42,988 nucleotides of DNA from Marinilabiliaceae bacterium (GCA_009777175.1 WRMI01000022.1:1-42988), one strand, 5' to 3'. Numbered from the stretch's first letter, positions 33,413 to 42,004 are shown. The notes: generated from the sequence alone by a model not told the origin. A program made the numbers and translations.

Positions 33413-34456
33413 ATGAATCAACCATTTATATCAGTAGTTCTTCCTATAAGAAACGAAGAAAAATATATAAAATCAACTCTATCGGCAATTTCCAAACAGA
33501 GTTATCCTAAAAATCTTGTCGAAATTATTATTTCTGACGGAATGTCATCCGACAAAACTCGCAACATGGTTGAAGAATTTATAGAAAATAATGCCGATTT
33601 AGATATAAAATTATTGGATAATCCTGAACAAATTGTCTCTTTTGGCTTAAATCGCGCAATCAAAATTGCCAAAGGAGAGGTTATTGTTAGGATGGATTCG
33701 CATTCGATTTATCCAGATAATTATATAGAAACATTAGTTACAGAACTTTACAAACAAAATGCTCACAATTGCGGCGGCATCGTTGAAACAATACCTTATA
33801 ATAACTCCGCAAAATGTAACGCAATAGCAACCGCATTAAGCCATCCAATGGGTGTTGGAAATTCTTATTTCCGTATCGGAATCGATAAAATTAAAGAAGT
33901 TGATACAGTTCCTTTTGGCTGTTTTCGCCGTGAAGTGTTCGACAAAATTGGACTTTTTGACGAAGACCTTATTCGTAACCAAGACGATGAATTTAACGGC
34001 AGAATGATTAACAACGGTATGAAAATTTTACTTATTCCTAAAGTTGTAGTAAAATATTTTGCAAGGAACTCATTTTCAAACCTTTATAAAATGTACTTTC
34101 AGTATGGATTGTTTAAACCTCTTTCAGTAAAAAAACTTGGTAAAATACCGACAATCAGACAGTTAATACCTCTACTTTTCGTTTTGTTTTTGTTCGGTGG
34201 AGCATTGATTTCACTATTCTTTAAACCAATAATCTACTTATACGGAATAGGTTTATTTTTATATTCTTCACTGCTTTTGCTGATTAGCATTAAACAAGCT
34301 TTATCAAAAAAAATGTTTGCGATGACGTTTCCACTATTTTTTTCGTTCTTTATACTACATTTTTCATACGGCTTGGGCTATATTAAAGGATTAATAGCAA
34401 TAGTTTTTGGGATAAAATCGGTTTTTAAGAATAAAACGCTTTCGCGCGGAGTGTAA
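33413..34456 (+). CDS. Membrane-anchored GT2 glycosyltransferase (ExoA-like)
   Basis: 347 residues. An N-terminal GT-A domain opens ISVVLPIRNEEKYI; the metal/nucleotide motif is VRMDSHS (D95, where ExoA-type enzymes have a DAH), with VPFGCFRREVFDKIG (about 163-177) and the catalytic-base region NQDDEF (D191-E193). Three membrane segments close the protein (about 252-275, 276-298, 304-338). It should transfer a sugar from a nucleotide donor to a lipid-linked or growing glycan at the inner face of the cytoplasmic membrane. It is last in the run; no flippase, polymerase or export gene accompanies it, so the glycan must be completed or exported by genes elsewhere. Confidence 0.88.
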   Translation: MNQPFISVVLPIRNEEKYIKSTLSAISKQSYPKNLVEIIISDGMSSDKTRNMVEEFIENNADLDIKLLDNPEQIVSFGLNRAIKIAKGEVIVRMDSHSIYPDNYIETLVTELYKQNAHNCGGIVETIPYNNSAKCNAIATALSHPMGVGNSYFRIGIDKIKEVDTVPFGCFRREVFDKIGLFDEDLIRNQDDEFNGRMINNGMKILLIPKVVVKYFARNSFSNLYKMYFQYGLFKPLSVKKLGKIPTIRQLIPLLFVLFLFGGALISLFFKPIIYLYGIGLFLYSSLLLLISIKQALSKKMFAMTFPLFFSFFILHFSYGLGYIKGLIAIVFGIKSVFKNKTLSRGV

Positions 34457-34504
34457 AAATTTTCAATACCTCCTTGGCTATGTATCCCCGTGAAAATAAG
34501 AGGC

Positions 34505-34540
34505 TAAAAAAATCCGAACTCAAAAAATATTGAGTTCGGA
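34505..34540 (-). terminator. Rho-independent terminator of the M16 peptidase gene
   Basis: A perfect 11 bp stem (TCCGAACTCAA 34513-34523, TTGAGTTCGGA 34530-34540) with a 6-nt loop. On the minus strand the stem is followed by a T-run (34506-34512). No T-run follows on the + strand, so it serves the peptidase gene; the glycosyltransferase gene has no clear terminator of its own. Confidence 0.8.
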
Positions 34541-34574
34541 ATCACATGAAAGAATATGAAACATTTAATAATTC

Positions 34575-37478
34575 TTAATATCCAAAAATATCTTCTAAAC
34601 TCAGTTTTTTAACTGTACCGAATGAATTTAAATGCTCTTGGTTTAAATCTTTTGTATCGCCAAGAATGCAATATGTATAGTTCATATCTTTGATATATTT
34701 TTTCTGAAAATTAACAACATCGGCGAGTGTCATCTCTTGCGTTTTCTCAAATATTGCTTTTTGAGGGTCTTCGTTGTAGCCGAATTTTTGTGCATTGAGA
34801 TATGTCCACAAAACGCTTTCGCGCAAAGTTCTTTGTGTCCTTATATTAATAAGGAGACTCTCTTTTGAGTTGTCGAACGTATTTTCTGATTCGGGCATCT
34901 CTGTTAAAATAAGCAAGAACGCATCAACGGCATCTTTCATTTTATCATTTTGAGTAGCGATAAATGTTTCTAAATAATACGAATATTCGGGTTTAGAAGG
35001 GCTATCATAGTCAGCATACGCAGAATATGCCAATCCTCGTGCTTCACGCATTTCCTGAAACACAATACCACTCATCTTTCCACCAAAATAAGTATTATAC
35101 ATTGCACGCACTGGCTCAATTGACCTATCGTAAGTAACTCCTTTTGAAACCATACTCATAAATATCTGTTTTGCGTCGTAATGAGCTAAAAGGACAGTAT
35201 TTTGGTTAGTTTCTTGTTCTTCGTATTTAACGGGAGCTGGTACAGGCTGCAAAGTTTCGGGTACATTATGCAGACGATTTACCGTTTCAAGAATCTCATT
35301 TTCTTTAAGCGGGCCGTAGTATAAAATTTTGTGTTCAAAACTTTTAAGAGTTTTAATTCGCGTGATTAGTTCTTCGGTATCTAATTCGTTAAGGGTCTTT
35401 GCCGATGGAATGTTCAAAACAGGCGAATTAGCACCCCATTTGGCAAAACTACTTAATCTACTAAAAATAGTATATTGATTAAGTTTTGCATTTTCTCTAC
35501 TTTTTAGAACATCTGCAACTAAATTTTTATAAGTTTCGGCATCTGCAACGGGGTCTGCTAAGCGTTCTTCCAAAAGTTCTACTGCTTTTTCAAAGTTATC
35601 ACTTAATCCACTGATATAAACATAAACTCTGTCATTTGTTGCTTGTACTCCAAAAGAACACGCCAAAGAATAGAGTTCGCTTTTTATTTCTTCGGCAGTT
35701 TTAGTGGATGTACCGAGATAACTCAAATAATTGAAGGCTGTTCCGAACAAATTGTCGTTGTCGTTACCCATTTCAAAAAGATAAATAAGCTCAAAAGTAG
35801 GGTTGCTAATATTATTTTTGTACAATATTTCAAGATTGTTTTTGGCAGTTATTTTAGACATATCTTTTTCAAAATCAACAAAAACGGGGTCAATTGGTTT
35901 TCCTTTTGATTGTTTGATTTCTGTTAAGAAGGCACTTTCAGCATCTCTATTTGGGTCTATTGCCGTGATAGAAGGTTTATCAATTTTTTCAATATCGGGT
36001 TTGCCCTCTCGCTTGTATACAACGGCATATTCGTCTACAAAATATTTGTTGGCAATATCAATAACGTCTTGTTTGCTTAATTTACTAAGATTTTCAATAT
36101 TACTGACTTCGTCTGCCCATTCTGTTTGATTAACGAACGAGTCTAACATCTTGTATGCAACATAGAATGCCTCTTGTTGCTGATAATATTTTTCTAATCT
36201 AAAGTTACTCAATACAGCATTCATAAGGGCTTCATCAAAAGCACCTTTTTTAAATTCATCGAGTTGCCCTAAAAGTAGGTCACGAACTTCTTCTAATGTT
36301 TGTCCTTCTTTTGGTTGTCCATACATCATAAAAACGCTATAATCAGCCGCATTATTTACATAACTACCTCCACGAAGAATTTTCTGTTTCTGAATTAAGT
36401 TTAAATCCAACAACCCCGCTTTGCCGTTAGTAATCATAAAATCAATGAATTCTAATGTAGCAATATCTTCATGTCTTGCTGCGGGAAGTCGGAAACCGAT
36501 TGTTACGCTTTCCGATTCAAGTCCAATTACTTCTCTTTCTTCTTTTTTCATCGGAGTTTCTTCGCCTACAACCAAATCAGGAACAGGTTTTGGTTTCATG
36601 TCGCCAAAATATTTTACGATAATATCCATCGTTGCATCCGGGTCTAAATCACCTGCCATACAGATTGCCATATTATTAGGCACATAATAAGTATCAAAGA
36701 AATTTTTGATATTAATAAGTGATGGATTTTTTAAATGTTCGCCCCGACCGAGTACTGATTGTGTCCCATACGGGTGAAAAGGAAAAAGCATATTCATTAA
36801 TGTGTCGTTAACTGTCCGACTATCACGTGTAAGCGACATATTATATTCTTCGTAAACAGTTTCAAGTTCGGTATGAAACAGTCGCAGGACAGGGTTAATA
36901 AAGCGGTCGGCTTGTATTTTTGCCCAATTTTCAATTTCATTGGATGGAATATTTTCCATGTATGCGGTTACGTCTTTGGATGTAAACGCATTGGTCCAAT
37001 CAGAACCGATAGCAGACATCAATTTGTCGTACTCGTTGGGAATTGCAAATTTCGATGCTTCTTGTGAAACGCTATCTATTTGTGCATAAATAGCCCTACG
37101 TTCTGCCTCGTCAGTAGTTTGACGATGCAACTCAAATAATTCTTCAATTTGGTCTAACAAAGGCTTTTCGGCTTCATAGTCAGAGGTTCCAAAATTTTGA
37201 GTACCTTTAAACATCAAATGTTCAAAGTAGTGAGCAAGACCGGTAGTTTCTACGGGGTCGTTCTTACCTCCGGTTCTTACTGCAACGAAAGTGTGAATAC
37301 GAGGCTGATCCTTATTGACAGACAAGTAAACTTTCATGCCATTTTCTAACGTATAAATACGGACACCAAGCATATCGCCATCCACCGATTCGTATTTATA
37401 TCTACTGCCCTGTTTACACGAAACAAAAGCACATACTACTAAAAGTAGTAAAATAATTTTAAACGGTTTAATTTGCAT
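34575..37478 (-). CDS. M16 zinc metallopeptidase, lipoprotein
   Basis: 967 residues. The hydrophobic N-terminus ends in FVSC with C21 as likely lipidation site, so the protein should be anchored in the envelope. The N-terminal half holds the inverted zinc motif H83-Y-F-E86-H87 and the downstream Glu in the ELETVYEEYN segment (about 207). The C-terminal half is a second M16 fold without the motif, giving the two-half clamshell of pitrilysin-type enzymes in normal length. It would degrade peptides in the periplasm. It is monocistronic, convergent with the glycosyltransferase, with a good terminator. Upstream DNA shows no TAnnTTTG match and leads into a long heptamer array starting 102 nt away. 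Confidence 0.93.
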   Translation of the reverse strand: MQIKPFKIILLLLVVCAFVSCKQGSRYKYESVDGDMLGVRIYTLENGMKVYLSVNKDQPRIHTFVAVRTGGKNDPVETTGLAHYFEHLMFKGTQNFGTSDYEAEKPLLDQIEELFELHRQTTDEAERRAIYAQIDSVSQEASKFAIPNEYDKLMSAIGSDWTNAFTSKDVTAYMENIPSNEIENWAKIQADRFINPVLRLFHTELETVYEEYNMSLTRDSRTVNDTLMNMLFPFHPYGTQSVLGRGEHLKNPSLINIKNFFDTYYVPNNMAICMAGDLDPDATMDIIVKYFGDMKPKPVPDLVVGEETPMKKEEREVIGLESESVTIGFRLPAARHEDIATLEFIDFMITNGKAGLLDLNLIQKQKILRGGSYVNNAADYSVFMMYGQPKEGQTLEEVRDLLLGQLDEFKKGAFDEALMNAVLSNFRLEKYYQQQEAFYVAYKMLDSFVNQTEWADEVSNIENLSKLSKQDVIDIANKYFVDEYAVVYKREGKPDIEKIDKPSITAIDPNRDAESAFLTEIKQSKGKPIDPVFVDFEKDMSKITAKNNLEILYKNNISNPTFELIYLFEMGNDNDNLFGTAFNYLSYLGTSTKTAEEIKSELYSLACSFGVQATNDRVYVYISGLSDNFEKAVELLEERLADPVADAETYKNLVADVLKSRENAKLNQYTIFSRLSSFAKWGANSPVLNIPSAKTLNELDTEELITRIKTLKSFEHKILYYGPLKENEILETVNRLHNVPETLQPVPAPVKYEEQETNQNTVLLAHYDAKQIFMSMVSKGVTYDRSIEPVRAMYNTYFGGKMSGIVFQEMREARGLAYSAYADYDSPSKPEYSYYLETFIATQNDKMKDAVDAFLLILTEMPESENTFDNSKESLLINIRTQRTLRESVLWTYLNAQKFGYNEDPQKAIFEKTQEMTLADVVNFQKKYIKDMNYTYCILGDTKDLNQEHLNSFGTVKKLSLEDIFGY

Positions 37479-37579
37479 ATTAATAATATAAGATTAAAAA
37501 TGTAAAACGAGTTGGTTTATATTTTATTGTTTTTTTTGAAAATAATTCTCTACTGAGGTTGTTTTGTTTTGTGAATTAG

Positions 37580-37965
37580 GTAGTGAGTAGTGAGTAGTGA
37601 GTAGTGAATAGTGAGTAATGAGTAATGAGTAGTGAGAAGTGAGTAATGAGTAGTGAGTAGTGGTTAGTGGTTAGTAGTGAGTAATGAGTAGTGAGTAATG
37701 AGTAGTGAGTAATGAGTAGTGAGTAATGAGTAGTGAGTAATGAGTAGTGAGTAATGAGTAATGAGTAGTGAGTAATGAGTAGTGAGTAATGAGTAGTGAG
37801 TAATGAGTAGTGAGTAATGAGTAATGAGTAATGAGTAGTGAGTAGTGAGTAGTGAGTAATGAGTAGTGAGTAGTGAGTAATGAGTAGTGAGTAGTGAGTA
37901 ATGAGTAGTGAGTGATGAGTAGTGAGTAGTGGGTAGTGAGTAATGAGTATTAAGTAGTGAATGAT
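37580..37965 (+). repeat. Long heptamer array (AGTAGTG/AGTAATG)
   Basis: About 55 units of 7 nt, mostly AGTAGTG and AGTAATG, for much of its length in strict alternation (a 14-nt higher-order unit). The + strand has stops in all three frames; the minus strand is open, giving a spurious THYSLLT peptide. It lies between two divergent genes (M16 peptidase and AAA/PD-(D/E)XK). The rest of the 723 bp gap is AT-rich DNA and one copy of a flanking direct repeat. Confidence 0.95.
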
Positions 37966-37967
37966 GG

Positions 37968-38034
37968 GATATTCGTAAAATTCGTGTTTTTCGTGGCAAA
38001 TATTTTTATTTATATAATAAAAGTTATACTTTTG
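37968..38034 (+). repeat. Flanking direct repeat, left copy
   Basis: It begins GATATTCGTAAAATTCGTG and ends AAAAGTTATACTTTTG. A diverged copy lies at 39853-39919 in the same orientation, just after the gene between them. Confidence 0.75.
38027..38034 (+). promoter_or_regulatory. Candidate -7 element (TACTTTTG)
   Basis: Matches TAnnTTTG about 168 nt before the AAA/PD-(D/E)XK start codon, at the right end of the flanking direct repeat. The -33 position holds only T-rich DNA. If real, the repeat carries the promoter. Confidence 0.35.
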
Positions 38035-38201
38035 CAGTCAATTGTTTTTTAAAATATGAAACTTTCATGGCGCAATACATATTTTGGCACCAAGGAAATT
38101 ATTATATTTCAATAAATTAGTGTTTTTTCGTGTATTTCAATAAATTCAATATTTCAACAAGTTCAATAACAAACAAATTCGTGGCTTAAAAAAGATGACA
38201 A

Positions 38202-39824
38202 ATGGAAAATAAAAGATTAAAATTGCCTACGGGCACACAAACGTTTGAAATCATTCGAACAGATGGTTATTTGTATGTTGATAAGACAAAATATCTTATC
38301 GACTTGATTGATTCGGGCAGAGTATATTTTCTTTCTCGTCCGCGTCGTTTTGGTAAATCGCTCACTATCTCTACCTTTGAGGCGTTGTTTTCGGGCAGAA
38401 AAGAATTTTTTAAAGGACTTTATGCCGAGGAGTTTTTAAATAGAGAAGAATTTAAGCCAAGTCCTGTTATTAGGCTTGATATGGGCGGAGTAGAAACCTA
38501 CTACGGTATTGAAGGGATAAAAGAGTCAATCAAGTCTAAAACTTTACTGATTGCCGACGAATTAGAAATTGAAATTGAAAAAAATGTTTCAATTGGCGAT
38601 ATTCTTACCAATTTGATTGTTAAAACCGCCAAAAAGTACAACTCAAAAGTAGTTTTTTTGCTCGACGAATATGACAAGCCATATACTGATTTCGTAAACG
38701 ACCCCGATATGGCAAACGAAGTTCGTAAACTTTTAAGAGGCTATTACTCACAATTAAAAGCCAACGAAAAATATTTATCCTTCATTTTCATCACAGGCAT
38801 TTCCAAATTTACAAAAATGGGTGTCTTTTCTACTTTAAATAATATTGTGGATATTTCCCTATATGAAGAATATGGAAATATTTGCGGACTTTCAGAAGAG
38901 GAAATTATTAATTATTTTCCTGAATATATTGACGAAACGGCAAAAAAATTAAGATTATCGACCGATGATTTGCTCAAAAAAATGAAATATTATTACAATG
39001 GCTTTTGTTTTGATGAAGGTGGACAACATCGCTTGTATAATCCATTTTCTACCTTAAACTTTTTTTTCGGTAAAAGTTTTTTTAATTTCTGGATAGAAAG
39101 CGGAACATCGGCAATGTTTGTGGAATATTTAAAAACTAATAAATTATCGGTTGAGCAGTTTCGTAATTTTCCTGCAACAGACAATTTTCTGTATCATTCC
39201 ACCGAAATAGAAAAGGCAAAACCCGAAAGTTTCCTTTTTCAAACCGGATATTTGAGTTTACGCAAAAGTCCCGAAAATAAACTTGTTTTGGACTATCCTA
39301 ATACTGAAGTGCTGAATGCCTTGTCCGCATTGGTATCCGAATATATTATGGAAAACCAACCTGACGATTTTACTTATTGCAGAAACGACTTTTTAATTGC
39401 GTTGGAAAGAAGAATGGTCGAATTAGTTATATCAGTTTTCAATCGCCTGTTAGCAAGTATTCCTTTCGATGATTTCAATAAAGCCGCACAACAGGCAGTT
39501 CTCTTTAACAATTATAATTTTTCTGTTCAGGAATGGCTTTACCGTTCTAATATCCTTTCTTTTTTACGTGGCTGTGGCGTTGTTGTTATTGCCGAGATGC
39601 ACACCAATTTCGGACGTCCCGATATTGTTGTGAATTATATGAAAAAAACATGGGTAATGGAACTAAAAGTCGCCTACAAAGGCGAAAGTGTTACAGATAA
39701 AGTCGAAGAAGCATGCAAACAAATAATTGATAATAACTATGCAAAACCTTATCCTGACGCTATTTGTTTAGCGATGGTTATTGACGATGAAGTTAGGTTG
39801 ATAACGGAGTATAAGGTTTTTTGA
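38202..39824 (+). CDS. AAA-ATPase-like protein with C-terminal PD-(D/E)XK nuclease domain
   Basis: 540 residues of the AAA-ATPase_like (PF09820-type) plus PDDEXK_9/DUF1703-type family. The N-terminus carries YVDKTKYL and the family's P-loop variant SRPRRFGKSL (K52), with Walker B VVFLLDEYDKPY near 150. The C-terminus has GRPDIVV (D474) and MELKV (E487, K489), a complete PD-(D/E)XK set, so a nuclease is predicted. Cellular function is not established for the family; many gut Bacteroidota carry numerous copies. The gene is bracketed by ~67 bp direct repeats (37968 and 39853), and AGT heptamers start at its TGA stop, so gene plus flank looks like a repeated or mobile cassette. Confidence 0.92.
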   Translation: MENKRLKLPTGTQTFEIIRTDGYLYVDKTKYLIDLIDSGRVYFLSRPRRFGKSLTISTFEALFSGRKEFFKGLYAEEFLNREEFKPSPVIRLDMGGVETYYGIEGIKESIKSKTLLIADELEIEIEKNVSIGDILTNLIVKTAKKYNSKVVFLLDEYDKPYTDFVNDPDMANEVRKLLRGYYSQLKANEKYLSFIFITGISKFTKMGVFSTLNNIVDISLYEEYGNICGLSEEEIINYFPEYIDETAKKLRLSTDDLLKKMKYYYNGFCFDEGGQHRLYNPFSTLNFFFGKSFFNFWIESGTSAMFVEYLKTNKLSVEQFRNFPATDNFLYHSTEIEKAKPESFLFQTGYLSLRKSPENKLVLDYPNTEVLNALSALVSEYIMENQPDDFTYCRNDFLIALERRMVELVISVFNRLLASIPFDDFNKAAQQAVLFNNYNFSVQEWLYRSNILSFLRGCGVVVIAEMHTNFGRPDIVVNYMKKTWVMELKVAYKGESVTDKVEEACKQIIDNNYAKPYPDAICLAMVIDDEVRLITEYKVF

Positions 39825-39852
39825 GTAGTGAGTAATGAGTAGTGAGTAGTGA
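39824..39852 (+). repeat. Heptamer array (AGTAGTG/AGTAATG) at a stop codon
   Basis: Four units that start within the TGA stop of the AAA/PD-(D/E)XK gene. They match the long array upstream of that gene and lie directly before the right copy of the flanking repeat, mirroring the order on the left side. Confidence 0.8.
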
Positions 39853-39919
39853 GATATTCGTAATATTAGTGTTTTTCATGGCAAATTTTTTTGTGTTTTT
39901 TTTAAAAAGTTATACTTTG
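39853..39919 (+). repeat. Flanking direct repeat, right copy
   Basis: GATATTCGTAATATTAGTG through AAAAAGTTATACTTTG, aligned with 37968-38034 at an offset of 1885 bp, with substitutions and small length changes in the T-rich middle. Confidence 0.75.
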
Positions 39920-39975
39920 CATTATTCATAAGAAATGAAAATATATTCTTAACGCAAAGTCGCAAAGGTTTTCCG

Positions 39976-40938
39976 CTAAAATCGCAATTCGCAATTGATT
40001 TTTTCTTCTCCATACATTTTGCACCCGTTTTTCATTACATCATATACTTCTTTTCGCAACCAATCTGGTGAAATAACCTCAATTTTATTGCCAAGTGACA
40101 ATAGTTCCTGCTTAAAATCAAATGTCGGCGACAAATAATAACTGAAAATAGAATCGTTTTCTTTAATTTCAGATTCTTGCTGTGAATGGTGCAGCGGTAG
40201 TGATTGCATATATTTTCGTTGATTGCCGAACACTTTTAGTTGTACAATGCATGGCGATATATCTTCATCTATAACTATTCCGAAGACATTATCGAAAAAT
40301 GTTTCAGGGTTAAACTCTTTTGGCATTTTGAATTTTTTCTCTGTTATTTTCAGATTTTTAATACGGTCTAACGAAAAAGTTCTAAGTTCCTCGTAAATCG
40401 GGGTTTTTGCTACTACATACCACCTCTGCTTAAATATTTTAACGCAGTATGGTTCAATTTCAAACGTATTAGGTTCTTCACGCCAAAAACTGTGATATGT
40501 CATCTGTAGAGTCTGTTCCTCTCGCATTGCCTCTATTATTGTTGTCAAATAGCGGTCGCCGGATGGTATTTTTTCATATAAAATACGATTTTTCAACTTA
40601 TGAGAATCGCTTAAAAGATTATTAACAGCAAAAGAGTTGAGCAACCGAGTGCTGATGCCTCCTTTTTCCATATCATCGCGGTTTTCGATGAAATATTTGT
40701 AATCATCAAATTTATCACATTCTATGTTGATATCGAACATCTCCTCTATTGCTTGCCGATGATTATTGAATGTGCGCCTTGGAAGTGTTTCTTCGCTTTC
40801 GTTAAGATTGGAGCGTTTCCATAACTTGTTTATTTCATCAAAAGTGATTTTCTCTTTTCTGTATATCGTATCAACTAACCACGCATAACGTCTAAAAAGG
40901 TTGGCGGTATTGTGTTTACTAAATTTTCGGTCTGTCAT
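39976..40938 (-). CDS. WYL-domain transcriptional regulator
   Basis: 320 residues: an N-terminal winged helix-turn-helix (about 10-75, RYAWLVDTIYRKEKITFDEI), a WYL domain (about 130-205, with QMTYHSFW, EIEPYCVKIFKQRWYVVAK and RTFSLDRIKNL), and a C-terminal WCX-like extension (about 230-310). WYL proteins sense nucleic-acid or nucleotide ligands and often control defence or DNA-damage genes. It follows the DnaB-type ATPase gene by 45 nt on the same strand and may be cotranscribed; an internal -7 element (TACCTTTG, 40960-40967) lies in that gap. dinD is further upstream. The target genes are not shown by the sequence; the flanking two are the natural candidates. Confidence 0.9.
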   Translation of the reverse strand: MTDRKFSKHNTANLFRRYAWLVDTIYRKEKITFDEINKLWKRSNLNESEETLPRRTFNNHRQAIEEMFDINIECDKFDDYKYFIENRDDMEKGGISTRLLNSFAVNNLLSDSHKLKNRILYEKIPSGDRYLTTIIEAMREEQTLQMTYHSFWREEPNTFEIEPYCVKIFKQRWYVVAKTPIYEELRTFSLDRIKNLKITEKKFKMPKEFNPETFFDNVFGIVIDEDISPCIVQLKVFGNQRKYMQSLPLHHSQQESEIKENDSIFSYYLSPTFDFKQELLSLGNKIEVISPDWLRKEVYDVMKNGCKMYGEEKINCELRF

Positions 40939-40959
40939 AATTTTATTTAAAAATTTTTA

Positions 40960-40967
40960 CAAAGGTA
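40960..40967 (-). promoter_or_regulatory. Candidate -7 element of the WYL gene (TACCTTTG)
   Basis: Matches TAnnTTTG 21 nt before the WYL start, with no -33 TTTG at the expected distance. Confidence 0.35.
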
Positions 40968-40983
40968 CTTATTTTTGCTTCAT

Positions 40984-41847
40984 TTAAGCATTATTTTCGT
41001 TGATAAATTTATTTTCTTCTGCAAATTTGACAATTGTTGCACTGAAAGATAGCCGTATGTCTCCAACTGCCCCACTTCTATTCTTGGCAACTATTATTTC
41101 TGCAGCGCCAATCAGAGAATTGGAATGTTCATCTAATCTGTAATACTCAGGGCGATGTATCAACAATACTGTATCAACATTTTGTTCGATGTCTTCCATA
41201 TCAATATCACTGAGTTCAGATAATCGCGGACGTTTGCTAATAAGACTATAATATTTTTCAACTCCTCTATTTAGTTGCGAAAGAACAAAAATAGTTATAT
41301 TCAGTTCTTTCGCGATGTCTTTAAGCGAGCGTAAAATGTTCGATACTTGCTGATTGCGACTTAACTTGGTTTTGTTTTTCCATTTCATCAACTGCAGATA
41401 GTCTATGAAAACCGCTCTGATGCCGTGTTGTGACGCTAATTGTTTGCACTTGGCGTATAAATCCTGTAAACAAATCGCTGGCGTATCGTCTATAAATATG
41501 GGCGCATTATTTATTTTTTCTTTTACGACATTTAACTGTACCTGTTCGTCAGGATTGATATTGCCATCAATTAATTTAACAGAGTCAAGTTCCGTTTCGG
41601 ATGAAAGCATACGGTTTAACAACTGCTTCGTAGACATTTCTAGTGAAAACAGCGCTACGCTGTATCCATGTTCTAATGTCATTTTGAGTGTCATCGAAGT
41701 CATAAAAGCCGTTTTACCTATCGCGGTGCGACCGCCAATTATTATAAGGTCAGCGGGATTCCATCCTCCCGTAATACGGTCAAGTTCAATATATCCCGAC
41801 GAAATAGAATTCCGGGTGAGGGAGGTTACATTTGTGTTTGGTGTCAT
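40984..41847 (-). CDS. DnaB-type helicase ATPase domain protein (no N-terminal domain)
   Basis: 287 residues comprising only the RecA-fold C-terminal domain of replicative helicase: SGYIELDRITGGW, Walker A GGRTAIGKT (38-46), SLEMS (68-72), Walker B AVFIDYLQLM (about 144-153), the LSQLNRGVE segment (about 185) and the C-terminal VAKNRSG. Full DnaB is about 450-500 residues; the primase-binding N-terminal domain and linker are missing. The ATG at 41847 is placed right before the domain, so this looks like a compact stand-alone protein and not a damaged gene. Such short DnaB-like ATPases occur on plasmids, phages and islands. It sits between dinD and a WYL regulator on the same strand. Confidence 0.87.
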   Translation of the reverse strand: MTPNTNVTSLTRNSISSGYIELDRITGGWNPADLIIIGGRTAIGKTAFMTSMTLKMTLEHGYSVALFSLEMSTKQLLNRMLSSETELDSVKLIDGNINPDEQVQLNVVKEKINNAPIFIDDTPAICLQDLYAKCKQLASQHGIRAVFIDYLQLMKWKNKTKLSRNQQVSNILRSLKDIAKELNITIFVLSQLNRGVEKYYSLISKRPRLSELSDIDMEDIEQNVDTVLLIHRPEYYRLDEHSNSLIGAAEIIVAKNRSGAVGDIRLSFSATIVKFAEENKFINENNA

Positions 41848-41904
41848 CTTATAATTTTTAAAATTTTCAACTATTGTAATAACTGCCTAAAAGCAATTTT
41901 TCTG

Positions 41905-41912
41905 CAAAGATA
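41905..41912 (-). promoter_or_regulatory. Candidate -7 element of the DnaB-type gene (TATCTTTG)
   Basis: Matches TAnnTTTG 58 nt before the start codon. The nearest TTTG (41927-41930) is only 14 bp away, so the -33 is not convincing. Confidence 0.35.
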
Positions 41913-42004
41913 GTGGTGTGATGTGCCAAATGACAGCACAGGGTAAAATATTTTTGGATTTTTTTAATGAAAATTTCCGGTTGTTCTACGCGCGAAAGGT
42001 TTCA

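Noticed and set aside
27333..34456. A complete capsule or O-antigen locus
   Set aside because: There is one glycosyltransferase, and no flippase, polymerase, initiating sugar transferase or export gene. The run looks like a modification pathway.
37664..37999. 111-codon minus-strand frame reading THYSLLT repeatedly
   Set aside because: It is the complement of the AGTAGTG/AGTAATG array, with no non-repeat protein sequence of note.
38202..39824. Transposase identity for the AAA/PD-(D/E)XK gene, given its flanking repeats
   Set aside because: The motifs (RRFGKSL, LLDEYDK, GRPDI, ELK) fit the ATPase/nuclease family. The flanking repeats are direct, not inverted, and there is no transposase catalytic triad.
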